This document shows positions 25,945 through 35,894 of a stretch of DNA of 54,742 nucleotides, piece by piece. The DNA comes from a bacterium. GTDB taxonomy: Bacteria > CLD3 > SB21. The stretch's first letter is position 1; every line of letters begins with the position of its first letter. The position numbers were made by a program, and so were the translations under genes. Below the pieces are notes generated by a model. It worked only from the letters and a program-made list of their open reading frames with translations. It did no database searches and had not been told where the DNA came from. The stretch is taken from positions 1-54,742 of the forward strand of contig WBUR01000028.1 of assembly GCA_008933615.1 (NCBI GenBank), in the 5' to 3' direction.

Positions 25945-27402
25945 ATGAATGCTCAAAGAGTACCGCTTTCCATTCTATGCGTCGATGATGAGCCGTCCAT
26001 TTTGAGTGTCTTACGTAAATTGCTTGAAGAGGACTATAACGTTTATACTGCGTCCAACGGCCTTGAAGCATTGAATATATTGAACGATCACGAAATCGCA
26101 GTCGCATTAGTTGATCAGAAAATGCCGAACATGACGGGTATCGAACTTCTCACGAAGATCAAAGATTTATATCCCAATACCGTCCGCATTATTTTGACCG
26201 CTCATACGGAAGTTCACGATCTGGTAGATTCGATTAATGTGGGCGAGATTTTCAGACATATCAACAAACCGTGGGAACCCGACGTATTGACCGATTGCAT
26301 CCGGGAAGCGGTTCTGAAGTTTGAACAACACCGCGCCATTATTAAACATAAAGACGAATATGAAAAATTAGCAACCGAAAAAGCTAATCTCGAGCGTGAA
26401 ATAGTTCTTCTAAAATCCGAGATTGAAAAAGAGTATTCTCTCGATAACATCATCAGTATCAGCCCGGAAATGAATAACGTGCGCCGGCTGATTAATGCCG
26501 CGTCTCTGAGCGATGAAACCGTACTCGTACAAGGCGAAAGCGGAACGGGAAAAGAATTGGTAGCGCGCGCGATTCATTATAACAGCAAACGACACCACAA
26601 AAAATTCCTTGCCGTCGATTGCGGCGCGCTGACCGAAACGCTGCTGGAGGGAGAACTCTTTGGCCATAAAAAAGGGGCGTTTACAGGAGCCGTTCAGGAT
26701 CAAAAAGGGCTGATCGAAGATGCCGTAGGTGGAACGGTCTTTCTAGACGAAATTTCTAATACCAGTTTGTCTTTACAGGCCAAATTGCTGCGCGTGATCC
26801 AGGAAAAGGAAATTCGGCGAGTAGGTGAAACTCAATACCGGCAGGTCGACGTCCGCATCATAGCCGCAACCAACAAGGATTTACTGGAAGAAGTTCAGAA
26901 ATCAAATTTCCGGATGGATCTGTATTATCGTCTTAATGTTCTAAATGTGCAATTACCCGCGCTGAGGGACAGGCGTTCGGATATTCCGCTTCTGATTAAC
27001 CATATCATCAACGAATACAATCAAAAATCCGAAAAAAAAATCAAATCCATTTCCAGGGAGGCTCTGAATCTTTTGTCATCTTTGCCGTGGAACGGAAATA
27101 TACGTGAATTAAAAAACATTATTAACCGTATGATCATATTCACGCATGCCGAACATCTCGATATTCATGACGTTCCTGATGAAATTCGAACGGGCGGCCT
27201 TCCGACAGCGCAGCCCAGCTTCTCTTCCGATGCCGGCAGCTTTAATTTTTCAGTGTCTGCTCCAAAAACAATGGACGAATTGGAAAAAGAATATATCAGA
27301 TTCATATTAGCTAAAACTTCTTCCAATAAAGCCGAGGCAGCTAAATTACTTGGGCTTAAAAGAACAACCCTGATCATGCGCATGAAAAAACTAGGGCTTT
27401 GA
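25945..27402 (+). CDS. Sigma-54-dependent response regulator (NtrC family)
   Basis: A 485-residue regulator. The receiver domain holds phospho-acceptor Asp57 in VALVDQKMPNMTG and resembles the receivers of RpfG-type proteins (FRHINKPW). A coiled coil at 130-165 joins it to an AAA+ domain with Walker A GESGTGKE (197-204), canonical GAFTGA (244-249) and Walker B VFLDEI. The C-terminal helix-turn-helix is SSNKAEAAKLLGLKRTTLIMRM. It lies in an operon with the Ser/Thr kinase, three bases after rlmD. No histidine kinase is present in the window. Confidence 0.95.
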   Translation: MNAQRVPLSILCVDDEPSILSVLRKLLEEDYNVYTASNGLEALNILNDHEIAVALVDQKMPNMTGIELLTKIKDLYPNTVRIILTAHTEVHDLVDSINVGEIFRHINKPWEPDVLTDCIREAVLKFEQHRAIIKHKDEYEKLATEKANLEREIVLLKSEIEKEYSLDNIISISPEMNNVRRLINAASLSDETVLVQGESGTGKELVARAIHYNSKRHHKKFLAVDCGALTETLLEGELFGHKKGAFTGAVQDQKGLIEDAVGGTVFLDEISNTSLSLQAKLLRVIQEKEIRRVGETQYRQVDVRIIAATNKDLLEEVQKSNFRMDLYYRLNVLNVQLPALRDRRSDIPLLINHIINEYNQKSEKKIKSISREALNLLSSLPWNGNIRELKNIINRMIIFTHAEHLDIHDVPDEIRTGGLPTAQPSFSSDAGSFNFSVSAPKTMDELEKEYIRFILAKTSSNKAEAAKLLGLKRTTLIMRMKKLGL

Positions 27403-27411
27403 TATAAAAGG

Positions 27412-28008
27412 ATGCACCGCACCATCAGATCATATATCCTTTTCTACAAGCCGTATGGTGTGCATTCCCGATTTACAGCCGATTCGGGTCAGGTGACGTT
27501 AAAAGATTACGGTTTTCCGAAAGGCGTTTATTCTATAGGACGTCTTGATGCGGACAGCGAAGGCCTTTTAATTCTTACGAATGACGGGCAGTTTAAACAC
27601 CTGCTTATTGAACCGAAATATGATCACTCGCGTACGTATGCCGTTCAAATTGAAAATATTCCGGAGGAGCGCAGTATGGAATCGTTGCGAGCGGGTATAG
27701 TGATTAATGGGAAAAAAACAAAACTGGCACAGGTTAGATTTCTGAGTCCCGATCCGCTTTTTCCTCCCCGTTCAAAACCGATTCGTTACCGCGCTAATAT
27801 TCCAACGTGCTGGATTGAAATTATTCTGACTGAAGGAAGAAATAAACAAATACGTAAAATGACGGCAGCCGTGGGTCATCCTACTTTACGGCTGATTAGA
27901 ACGCATATTTTGTCGCTAAGTCTGGACGGTTTATCGCCCGGGGAATGGCGGAATATGGAGGACGCAGAAGTGGAAAAAACAATAATGACGCTGCGCAAAA
28001 AACTATAA
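27412..28008 (+). CDS. rluE: 23S rRNA pseudouridine synthase, RluE-like
   Basis: A 198-residue enzyme isomerising uridine to pseudouridine in rRNA. Catalytic Asp46 is in SIGRLDADSEGLLILTNDG and the C-terminal EGRNKQIRKMTAAVGHPTLRLIR is the RsuA/RluE family ending. There is no N-terminal S4 domain, as in RluE. The start follows the regulator stop by nine bases. Its last six bases overlap the convergent cytochrome gene. Confidence 0.88.
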   Translation: MHRTIRSYILFYKPYGVHSRFTADSGQVTLKDYGFPKGVYSIGRLDADSEGLLILTNDGQFKHLLIEPKYDHSRTYAVQIENIPEERSMESLRAGIVINGKKTKLAQVRFLSPDPLFPPRSKPIRYRANIPTCWIEIILTEGRNKQIRKMTAAVGHPTLRLIRTHILSLSLDGLSPGEWRNMEDAEVEKTIMTLRKKL

Positions 28009-28368
28009 ACCCGGCGGAAAGGTTTTGGTTTGAACCTGCCCGCGATGGCATGTATAACAATTAATCTCTTCCTTGGCGTTTTTGAAATAGGAGTCGTTTA
28101 ACGCGTACATCATCTTAATCATGTCGCGGGCAATATCTTTTTCCTTTTTCTCATCGCTCGCATAATCATCGGTGTTATGGCAATATTCACATTCGACGCC
28201 AAGTGACAAGGTAAAATTCCGCATAAATTCTTTCATTTCTTCGGTGCTCATATCCGTATCTTTGATAACCTTAAGATTTTTTGGTTTGTTAGTCTGGCAG
28301 CTTACCATGGTGTAAAACGACAGCCCCATAACTAAAAGAATAAATAAAAATACGGATACCTTTTTCAT
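28003..28368 (-). CDS. Exported di-heme c-type cytochrome, reaction-centre cytochrome family fragment
   Basis: A 121-residue protein with two heme-attachment sites, CEYCH (60-64) and CYTCH (104-108). The signal region ends TMVSC (Cys24), so it may be a lipoprotein. MRNFTLSLGVECEYCH, DIARDMIKMMYALNDSYF and INCYTCHRGQ match the photosynthetic-reaction-centre cytochrome c subunit family, but only two of four hemes are present and nothing else here is photosynthetic. Short forms of this type occur in non-phototrophs and their role is unclear. Of two adjacent ATG codons I choose 28368, which gives the better spacing from GAGG; 28371 is equally possible. Confidence 0.88.
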   Translation of the reverse strand: MKKVSVFLFILLVMGLSFYTMVSCQTNKPKNLKVIKDTDMSTEEMKEFMRNFTLSLGVECEYCHNTDDYASDEKKEKDIARDMIKMMYALNDSYFKNAKEEINCYTCHRGQVQTKTFPPGL

Positions 28369-28516
28369 CATACACCTCACGGATGTTTTGTTGAATACTT
28401 TCTAATTCAGGAAATGAAGCTAATACCGGCAGGATAAGCAGAAATGAATTATGATCAATCTAAAAAACGAGTTTACTTTAGTCAAGATAAAAACCAAAAA
28501 GGCACATCTGAAACGC

Positions 28517-29254
28517 CTAATGGCGCAGGATAAGTGAACTGAGCAAAAACAACCCTACTCCGATAAATACCATCAAAGGCATCCACCGCTGGTGAGAATC
28601 ATTAATGCGTGGAATGAGATCAGTCGTGGCGACGTGGATGAATGTTCCCGCCGACATGGCGAGGGCGAAGTCTTTAAAGAACCACTCTTTATTCTGAAAT
28701 ACAAAAACCAATAGCGTTCCCAAAACAGAACTTAGCGCCAGTAACACCGTGCCCATTAATGCGTATCGTTTGCGGTGATGAGAGGCAAACATAATCGAAG
28801 AGATGGTAAATCCTTCCGGAAGTTTGTGTAAAACGGTTCCGATGAAAATGATCCAGCCTATCGCTTCACCGGTCAACATGCCTGAGCCTATAGCTACGCC
28901 GCTGAAAAAATTATGCACCATCAGGCCGATCAAGGCTGTAGTACTGACGATATTGGACACCAGATGGTGATGCGTCTCTTCTCCATAGTGAAAGTGCGGA
29001 GTAAAAACATGTTCAAATAAATGAACGATCAAATAACCGACAATCACAAAATGCATAGAATAAGGACTGGTGTGAAACGCTTCCGGTATCATGTCAAGAA
29101 ACGCGACGGCAAGTATGTATCCCGCGCCTAACGCTATAAACAAGTCGAGATGTTTATCGTTCCATGTGCGCCGTGACGCAAATATCCAACCGCCCAGCAT
29201 AATAATAAGACCGGAGATCAGGCTCAGCGTAAAAGGAAGTAGAAAATTTTCCAT
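28517..29254 (-). CDS. ZIP-family metal transporter
   Basis: A 245-residue membrane protein with about eight helices. Metal-site motifs are VHNFFSGVAIGSGM in helix 4 and VLHKLPEGFTISS in helix 5, both typical of ZIP proteins that import zinc, iron or related divalent ions. A His-rich loop (TPHFHYGEETHHH) lies between helices 3 and 4. ATG 29254 is preferred to a TTG one codon earlier. No metal regulator such as Fur or Zur is nearby. It ends 148 bases before the cytochrome start. Confidence 0.92.
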   Translation of the reverse strand: MENFLLPFTLSLISGLIIMLGGWIFASRRTWNDKHLDLFIALGAGYILAVAFLDMIPEAFHTSPYSMHFVIVGYLIVHLFEHVFTPHFHYGEETHHHLVSNIVSTTALIGLMVHNFFSGVAIGSGMLTGEAIGWIIFIGTVLHKLPEGFTISSIMFASHHRKRYALMGTVLLALSSVLGTLLVFVFQNKEWFFKDFALAMSAGTFIHVATTDLIPRINDSHQRWMPLMVFIGVGLFLLSSLILRH

Positions 29255-29280
29255 CAAGAACGGATGTTAAAAACAGCAGA

Positions 29281-30183
29281 TTAGTCGCCAAAGAGCTTTA
29301 GATCAACTTTCATACCCTTTTGACGAACAAGGGTTATTAAAGAATCAAATTGAGCGGCAGCGTTGTTTAGCCGAAGATAAACCGATTCGTCATACACCAT
29401 CTTTCCAAGATTACCTTCTCCGCGGCGAACTTTACTGACGATACTGTCTAAGGATGAGGTTACATTTTCAATAGACGCAGTGACATGTGACATATTATTA
29501 AATGTCGTGTCAAGGCGAACATCAGTTTTTTCAATGACCGTTCTGAGAATTCTGGTTGATGTTGCCAAACGGGTGAGAATCGAATCGATCTTTGTATCAC
29601 TTTTGTTGACAATGATTTTCAGTCGCGCGGTAGTGGAATCTAAATTAAAAATAGCTTTCTTCAGCGACACAATAACCGATTTATCGCCGACGAAACTGTG
29701 GACGCCGATCAGCACGCTGTCTACTTTTTCCAAAGTACCCTTTACGTCGCTGGCTATTTCCCTCAGTTGGCTCGTCAGTTCTGTCAAGTCAGGCTCACGT
29801 ACACCATACAGCCGCTTGGATTTATCAAAGGTTTTATCCGACCGTCCGGTATTCAATTCGATTCGTTTTCCCCCGAAAAAATCAACGGTAGTCATCGTCG
29901 CGGATGCGTCAAATTGCAGAGTAACGGAATTGGATAAACTAACGGATACGATGACGGAATCGGCCTCAAGTTCGATATCCGTGACCTTCCCCACCTTTAA
30001 GCCGCTGACGGTGACCGCATCGCCGATTTGTAATCCCGCGGTATTGCGAAATACAATAGTTGTCTCGAATGTGTTTGGTTTGAATGTAATTCCCTTTAAC
30101 CATACGATAGCCAGAACAAATAGGGTCAATCCGACTAAAATAGTTATACCAACTTTGATCTCTAGAACTTTGGTGTCGTTCAA
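29281..30183 (-). CDS. MlaD/MCE-family lipid transport protein
   Basis: A 300-residue protein with one N-terminal membrane helix (ITILVGLTLFVLAIVWLKG) and one MCE domain (NTAGLQIGDAVTVSGLKVGKVTDIEL), followed by a long helical tail. MCE proteins form hexameric rings that carry lipid between the inner and outer membranes. The usual MlaE permease and MlaF ATPase genes are not in the neighbourhood. The start is TTG 30183; GAGAGG lies five bases upstream. It follows hprK by 22 bases and the ZIP gene follows it by 26. Confidence 0.88.
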   Translation of the reverse strand: MNDTKVLEIKVGITILVGLTLFVLAIVWLKGITFKPNTFETTIVFRNTAGLQIGDAVTVSGLKVGKVTDIELEADSVIVSVSLSNSVTLQFDASATMTTVDFFGGKRIELNTGRSDKTFDKSKRLYGVREPDLTELTSQLREIASDVKGTLEKVDSVLIGVHSFVGDKSVIVSLKKAIFNLDSTTARLKIIVNKSDTKIDSILTRLATSTRILRTVIEKTDVRLDTTFNNMSHVTASIENVTSSLDSIVSKVRRGEGNLGKMVYDESVYLRLNNAAAQFDSLITLVRQKGMKVDLKLFGD

Positions 30184-30205
30184 TCAATCCTCTCTCGTTT
30201 CCAGA

Positions 30206-31231
30206 TTATTCGAAGTCTTTCTCGAGATAATTCTGGAGGTTTTTCTTTTTTGCGTTCTTATTTTGTATTTCCTGCATCAACTTGTCGCTGAATTCCTTAG
30301 CGGCATCGTATCCGTAAATTTTTAATAAAAGATTCAATGCTATCGCCTCGGCAATAACGGTGATGTTTTTTCCAGGATAAATGGGCAATTTTATGGTAGG
30401 AATATCTACGTTGAGCACTTTGCCGGTCTGTTCATCCAGCCCCAGGCGTTCATATTCTTCTTTGCCGTCCCATAATTGCAGATCAACCTGGACTTCCAGC
30501 CGTTTTTGTACTCGTACAGCGCGTATGCCGAACATCTCCCGGATATCCAGAATTCCCACGCCGCGAATTTCAATAAAATGACGCAAATTATTATGGCCGC
30601 GGGCCATTAAGATGTTTTCAGAAATTCGTCGGATCTTTACGGTATCATCGGCAACCATCCGATGTCCCCTTTCAACCAAATCGAGGGCAATTTCGCTTTT
30701 TCCGATACCGCTTTTTCCTGTAAACATCATACCGATTCCGTATACATCCACCATGGAACCGTGAACAGAAATTTCCGGAGCAAATATTTCATCCAGATAG
30801 CCCGTTATAAGATGGATCGCATCCGTTGAAGATACATCTGTTACTGCCAGCGGAATGGATTTTTGTTTGCAAAATTCCAACATATACGGGATAACTTTAT
30901 TTCCGTTCGTAATAATAATGCACGGCATATCAAAACGAAATACTTTTTCAAGCGACTGCTTGAGTTCTGATTCGGATAAACTGAGTAAGTAATAATTTTC
31001 TGTATTGCCCAGGATCTGGATTTTATCGTGAGTAAAAAGTTCAACAAATCCCGCTAACGCCAATCCGGGACGGTGCAGGTCACGTTGAGTAAGATAACGG
31101 GTTTCTAAACCTTCGGTAACCAGAAAGTTGAAATGAAGCTTTTCGCGCAAATCTTCGAAAAGTTTGCTCACAAGCATCTTTTCAACGATCCGTATGTTGC
31201 CGCTTTCGGTTTTGTAAACGATTTCATCCAT
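30206..31231 (-). CDS. hprK: HPr kinase/phosphorylase (HprK)
   Basis: A 341-residue protein. The N-terminal domain (residues 1-130) is followed by His147 in VHGSMVDVYG, Walker A GKSGIGKS (162-169) and the HprK signature EIRGVGILDIREMFG. In Firmicutes it phosphorylates HPr to control carbon use. In FCB and proteobacteria it often occurs without a full PTS and with an unknown target. No HPr or EI gene is seen here. The gene sits between uvrA and the MCE gene on the same strand. Confidence 0.93.
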   Translation of the reverse strand: MDEIVYKTESGNIRIVEKMLVSKLFEDLREKLHFNFLVTEGLETRYLTQRDLHRPGLALAGFVELFTHDKIQILGNTENYYLLSLSESELKQSLEKVFRFDMPCIIITNGNKVIPYMLEFCKQKSIPLAVTDVSSTDAIHLITGYLDEIFAPEISVHGSMVDVYGIGMMFTGKSGIGKSEIALDLVERGHRMVADDTVKIRRISENILMARGHNNLRHFIEIRGVGILDIREMFGIRAVRVQKRLEVQVDLQLWDGKEEYERLGLDEQTGKVLNVDIPTIKLPIYPGKNITVIAEAIALNLLLKIYGYDAAKEFSDKLMQEIQNKNAKKKNLQNYLEKDFE

Positions 31232-31271
31232 AACTTAATAATGTAAAGAATTCAATATAATCTTTCAATCT

Positions 31272-34199
31272 TTAATTCATTTGACGAATTCGGTTAAGCT
31301 CTTTCTTCAGAAATTGTCCGGTGTATGATCTTTTAATCGTTGCAATTTTTTCAGGCGTTCCGGATGCGACGATATCGCCGCCATTTTTCCCGCCCTCAGG
31401 GCCCAGATCAATGATCCAGTCGCAGCATTTAATGACATCCATGTTATGTTCGATGATAATAACGGTGTTCCCTTTGTCAACTAATTTTCCAAGAACGTCC
31501 ATCAGCATCTTAATATCCTCGAAATGCAACCCCGTTGTGGGTTCGTCAAGTATATACAATGTTTTGCCTGTGCTGCTTTTTGACAATTCCTCGGCAAGTT
31601 TTACGCGTTGGGCTTCTCCGCCTGACAGCGTCGTTGCCTGCTGGCCTAAATGAATGTAGTCCAATCCGACATCGTGGAGGGTTTGTATCTTTCTCTTTAT
31701 TTTAGGAATAGCGTCAAAAAAATTCAGCGCCTCCGCGACGGTCATTTCCAAAACTTCAGAAATGTTCTTATTTTTGTATCTGATCTCTAAGGTTTCCCTG
31801 TTATATCTTTTTCCTTCGCACGTTTCGCAATGAACGTAGACGTCAGGCAAAAAATTCATTTCAATTTTTTTAAGACCTGCGCCCTGGCAGCCTTCGCAGC
31901 GGCCGCCCGGTACATTGAAACTGAAACGGCCGACTTTATACCCGCGAATTTTGGATTCTTGTAAACCCGCGTACAGATCTCGAATGAGCGAAAACAGGTT
32001 CGTATATGTTGCAGGGTTACTTCGCGGCGTTCGCCCGATAGGCGATTGGTCAATATCGATAACCTTGTCAATTTCATCTAATCCCGAAACGGATTTGTAG
32101 GGCAGCGGAGCGGTGGTCGCATTATAGAAATGTCTTGCTAGTACACGGTAGAGCGTTTCGTTGATCAGGGAACTTTTGCCTGAGCCGCTCACGCCGGTGA
32201 TACAAACGAGTTTCCCGAGCGGAATTTCGAGATTTACATTTCTCAAATTATTACCGCTGGAATTTTTCAGAACGATTGTTTTTCCGTTTCCGGTTCTCCG
32301 TTGTGCAGGAATATCGATTCGTTTTTCGTAACGCATGTACGCTCCGGTAACGGATAGCGGGAATTTAATAAATTCCTCAGGTCGGCCTTGCGCAACGATA
32401 AGTCCGCCTAACCGTCCTGCGCCGGGCCCGAGATCGATCAAATGATCGGCATGTTCCATCGTGTCTCTGTCATGTTCCACAACAAGCACGGTGTTGCCGA
32501 GATCGCGCAGATCCATAAGGGCATGAATTAGTTTTTCGTTATCCCGCTGATGAAGGCCGATACTGGGCTCGTCGAGAATGTACAAAACGCCGACCAACTG
32601 AGAACCTACTTGTGTGGCGAGACGAATGCGCTGCGATTCTCCGCCGGAAAGCGTTCGCGCGGAACGGTTTAGCGTCAGATAGTCCAGGCCGACTTTAAGC
32701 AAAAACCCCAGCCGTTCATTTATTTCTTTGAGGACCGGCTCGCCTATTTTTTTGATACGTTCCGGCAATCTAATAGACGAAAAGAAATCGCGCGCTTCGG
32801 CAATAGACAGATTGACGGCATCGTTGATATTACGATTATCGATTTTATACGACAGCGCCTCTTTTTTTAAGCGGCCGCCGTTGCATGTTGGGCAGGTTTT
32901 TTCTGACATAAAACCTTCCGCCCAATTACGCATATGGTCGGACATAGTCGAACCGAAATAATGTTTAACGATGCCTACGACGCCTTTGAAAGCGCCCTTG
33001 TAATTTTTCTTTTTATTGCCTGAATAATAGTAAAAATGGTGTTTAGTGGAGCCGGTTCCGTGCAGCAGCGCGTCATACGCTTTGACGGACAGTTTTTTGA
33101 TCGGAGTGTCAAAATCAAAACCAAACGAATTGAGAATAATTTCCATTTGCAGATAAAACCATGTCTCGGTTTTTGGATTATCGTAAGGCTTTATTGCGCC
33201 TTGACGCACGGAGAGATTCTTATCGGGAATCACAAGATCTTCATCAATTTCACGAATGACGCCCAGGCCTTCGCAGGCCGGGCACGCGCCGTAAGGGCTG
33301 TTGAACGAGAAGGCTTTAGGAAACGGTTCGTCGAAGCTGATGCCGCATTTCAAACAGGCAAGATGCTGACTGTACGTGATATCGGCATTTTTTGAGGATT
33401 TAGATTCTTCCAATACCCGTACCATCATTACGCCTTCGCCCAATTCCAGAGCTTGTTCGACGGAATCGATCAATCGTTGTTTATTTTTCTCGTCGATCTC
33501 CATACGGTCGACCACCACTTCAATGTTGTGTATATGGTACCGGGAGACTTTGTCCACGGATTCCAGTTCTTTAACTTCGCCGTCAATTCGAACTCGGACA
33601 AATCCGCTTTTTCTGAGTTTTTCGAATAATTCCTTGTAGTGGCCTTTTCTTCCGCGAACGACCGGCGCAAGGATCAGAATTTTCGCGCCGCTTTTGTTCT
33701 TTGAAATCGTTTCGATGATCTGATCCCGCGTTTGTTTTTTTATTTCATCCCCGCAATTATAACAGTACGGCGTGGCGATCTTGGCGAAAAGCAAACGGAG
33801 GTAGTCGTAAATTTCCGTCACAGTTCCTACGGTAGAGCGCGGATTGCGGCTGGCTGTTTTCTGTTCAATGCTGATAGCGGGGCTCAGGCCGTCGACGAGA
33901 TCGACGTCGGGTTTTTCCATCATGTTAAGAAATTGGCGCGCGTACGCTGAAAGCGATTCCACATAACGCCGCTGTCCTTCCGCATAAATAGTATCAAAGG
34001 CGAGAGAGGATTTACCGGAGCCGGATAATCCGGTGATAACGGTGAGTTTATCTCTGGGAATTTCGATGTCGATATTCTTGAGGTTGTGTACACGCGCGCC
34101 GCGAACAATGATCTTGTCTTTAAACGACGTAGTATCGAACTCCTCAGGCTCAACCCGGACGGGCGACGAACCGGGATTATCAAAAAGAGATAATGTCAT
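31272..34199 (-). CDS. uvrA: Excinuclease ABC subunit A
   Basis: A 975-residue DNA-damage sensor for nucleotide excision repair. Two ABC ATPase modules are complete: Walker [10 protein letters not shown] (first) and GVSGSGKSS (second), and two LSGGE signatures ([20 protein letters not shown]). Zinc-binding Cys pairs appear in [29 protein letters not shown] and CETCEGKR. The protein begins with about 28 extra residues before the usual [15 protein letters not shown] start. hprK follows 40 bases downstream on the same strand. Confidence 0.98.
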   Translation of the reverse strand: MTLSLFDNPGSSPVRVEPEEFDTTSFKDKIIVRGARVHNLKNIDIEIPRDKLTVITGLSGSGKSSLAFDTIYAEGQRRYVESLSAYARQFLNMMEKPDVDLVDGLSPAISIEQKTASRNPRSTVGTVTEIYDYLRLLFAKIATPYCYNCGDEIKKQTRDQIIETISKNKSGAKILILAPVVRGRKGHYKELFEKLRKSGFVRVRIDGEVKELESVDKVSRYHIHNIEVVVDRMEIDEKNKQRLIDSVEQALELGEGVMMVRVLEESKSSKNADITYSQHLACLKCGISFDEPFPKAFSFNSPYGACPACEGLGVIREIDEDLVIPDKNLSVRQGAIKPYDNPKTETWFYLQMEIILNSFGFDFDTPIKKLSVKAYDALLHGTGSTKHHFYYYSGNKKKNYKGAFKGVVGIVKHYFGSTMSDHMRNWAEGFMSEKTCPTCNGGRLKKEALSYKIDNRNINDAVNLSIAEARDFFSSIRLPERIKKIGEPVLKEINERLGFLLKVGLDYLTLNRSARTLSGGESQRIRLATQVGSQLVGVLYILDEPSIGLHQRDNEKLIHALMDLRDLGNTVLVVEHDRDTMEHADHLIDLGPGAGRLGGLIVAQGRPEEFIKFPLSVTGAYMRYEKRIDIPAQRRTGNGKTIVLKNSSGNNLRNVNLEIPLGKLVCITGVSGSGKSSLINETLYRVLARHFYNATTAPLPYKSVSGLDEIDKVIDIDQSPIGRTPRSNPATYTNLFSLIRDLYAGLQESKIRGYKVGRFSFNVPGGRCEGCQGAGLKKIEMNFLPDVYVHCETCEGKRYNRETLEIRYKNKNISEVLEMTVAEALNFFDAIPKIKRKIQTLHDVGLDYIHLGQQATTLSGGEAQRVKLAEELSKSSTGKTLYILDEPTTGLHFEDIKMLMDVLGKLVDKGNTVIIIEHNMDVIKCCDWIIDLGPEGGKNGGDIVASGTPEKIATIKRSYTGQFLKKELNRIRQMN

Positions 34200-34284
34200 G
34201 CGCCATTAGTCTTGTTATGAAGGTTATGAATTTGCGGGACAATATATTAAGCGAAGCAGTGAATATCAAGCATGCAAAATAGGA

Positions 34285-34312
34285 TAAAAAAAGCCCCGAA
34301 CGCGTCGGGGCT
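34285..34312 (-). terminator. Rho-independent terminator of the TPR gene, minus strand
   Basis: AGCCCCGA and TCGGGGCT (34292-34312) form a GC-rich stem; on the minus strand it is followed by a run of seven T residues. It lies directly downstream of the TPR gene 34336-35730 and separates it from uvrA. Confidence 0.93.
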
Positions 34313-34335
34313 ATTAGAAACGAGTAATTAGTCTG

Positions 34336-35730
34336 CTACTTCTTTTTTCCTGCTTTCTTTTTCAAGATACCGATATTCTTTTTGATGATACTTGCGTCGG
34401 GCTGATCCGGGTCCAGTTCCAGGCATTTTTGTAAATACAGCGCGGCCAACGAAGCTTCCTTTTTATCATTCATCAGCAGAATTCCAAGATTACGGTGCGC
34501 GGCCGCGTTATGGGGATCATATTGCACGGCCAATTCGTATTCCTTACGCGCGCCGGCAAGGTCTTTCTGTAGTTTGAGTAGAATACCCAAATTCAAGTGG
34601 GCTGCCGCCAATGTATTATCCAGTTCAATGGCGCGGCGATAGTATTTGGCGGCATTGACGGCGTCGCCGTTTTTATCATAAGCCAAACCGGCATAATAGT
34701 GTGACGTTGCCTTTTTATCATCGACGGAGAGGGCTTTTAGATATGCGGCGACGGCTTCAGAGCTCCTGCCCTCCTCCATACAAACAAAACCGATATTCCT
34801 ATACGCGTCAAGGTTAGTAGAATCTATGGCAAGGGACCGGCGATAATTGGTTATCGCATTGTCATAATCTTTTTTATTTTTGTATACGTTACCGAGATTA
34901 TAATAAGCTTCGCTGCTCTTCGGATTAAGCTGAATTGATTTGGTATAATCACCCGCGGCTTCGTCCCATTTGCTTTGTCCGTACAATTGGTTTCCGCGCA
35001 GCAAATAGGTTTTAGATAATACGGATCCCAAGTTTAGCGCATTGGATTCGTCCAGGATCTTCGCAGTTTCGAAAAAACGAACGGCGTCCTCGTACTTATT
35101 GAGACTGCTTGCCGCAATACCGTCGTCATAATTTCGCAGAGCCATCCAGCTTTTGATGTAAGCCTTATATCCATCGTAGTCTGCCGCCAATTGCCGCGTC
35201 TTATCACGGCTGTTCGTTACCGCATCCCGGGTGAGATTTACATCAAAAGAAATGAGTAGATCATACAGCGATTCCGTCAACTGCGCCATCAGGAAATAAA
35301 ACCCCTTGAAGTCATGAAAAGCGCCTTGAACCGTAACAGGCGAACTGCAAGAGCTCCGGATAAGATTGCAAACGCGGGCCTGAATGATGAGCGTATCCGC
35401 GTTCACGGTGAAACTGCCGATTATGAAAATATTGGTATTCCATGTTGACTGGTACTTTGCAAAAACGAGATTTGGTTTCCCGTCTAAAACGGAATCCAAA
35501 TTGATTCCGGGATCTGAGACGGCTTTATGAATCTGATCCTGAGGAACGGCATTGAAAATTCCGGTGTTATTCATGCTTTCCGTGACCATATAACTCAGCC
35601 CGTAGGTCAGCCACTCGTACTTTTTATCCGTTTTGTTTTGGAAAGGAAAAACCGAAATCGCGGTTTTCTCCTGTGCGGCAAGTGTTTGCACAAACAAAAA
35701 TATGCATACGATCGCATTTTTAAGTTTCAT
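34336..35730 (-). CDS. Exported TPR protein with N-terminal LpoB/CsgG-like domain
   Basis: A 464-residue protein. Signal peptide MKLKNAIVCIFLFVQTLA is cleaved near AQE. Residues 25-160 (TAISVFPFQNKTDKKYEWLTYGL, then ESMNNTGIFNAVPQDQIHKAV) resemble the periplasmic TolB/CsgG/LpoB-type fold. From about 245 to 445, at least six TPR units run in order (SSEAYYNLGNVYKNKKDYDNAITNYRRSL is the clearest). The tail is Lys-rich. ATG 35730 is set by AGGAGG seven bases upstream; the longer frame has no ribosome site. Similar N-terminal folds occur in the LPP20/CHAT locus beyond the barrel gene, so a functional link is possible but not shown. Confidence 0.8.
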   Translation of the reverse strand: MKLKNAIVCIFLFVQTLAAQEKTAISVFPFQNKTDKKYEWLTYGLSYMVTESMNNTGIFNAVPQDQIHKAVSDPGINLDSVLDGKPNLVFAKYQSTWNTNIFIIGSFTVNADTLIIQARVCNLIRSSCSSPVTVQGAFHDFKGFYFLMAQLTESLYDLLISFDVNLTRDAVTNSRDKTRQLAADYDGYKAYIKSWMALRNYDDGIAASSLNKYEDAVRFFETAKILDESNALNLGSVLSKTYLLRGNQLYGQSKWDEAAGDYTKSIQLNPKSSEAYYNLGNVYKNKKDYDNAITNYRRSLAIDSTNLDAYRNIGFVCMEEGRSSEAVAAYLKALSVDDKKATSHYYAGLAYDKNGDAVNAAKYYRRAIELDNTLAAAHLNLGILLKLQKDLAGARKEYELAVQYDPHNAAAHRNLGILLMNDKKEASLAALYLQKCLELDPDQPDASIIKKNIGILKKKAGKKK

Positions 35731-35894
35731 AATAACCTCCTGATAATTCAAAGATATTTTAAGGTATAAATTTAGGTAACGGATTACAATAAAAAAACCC
35801 AAGACGAGCTGTTTAGCAATAATTAGCTGATTTGTTTAAACTTACGGCATAAAAATACGATTTCCTGTGCGAAAAAAGTTCAAACTGCTTTACA

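Noticed and set aside
29480-30325. 281-residue plus-strand open frame
   Set aside because: It lies antisense to the MCE and hprK genes, which have clear family motifs. The product is Ser/Val/Thr-rich without any recognisable domain.
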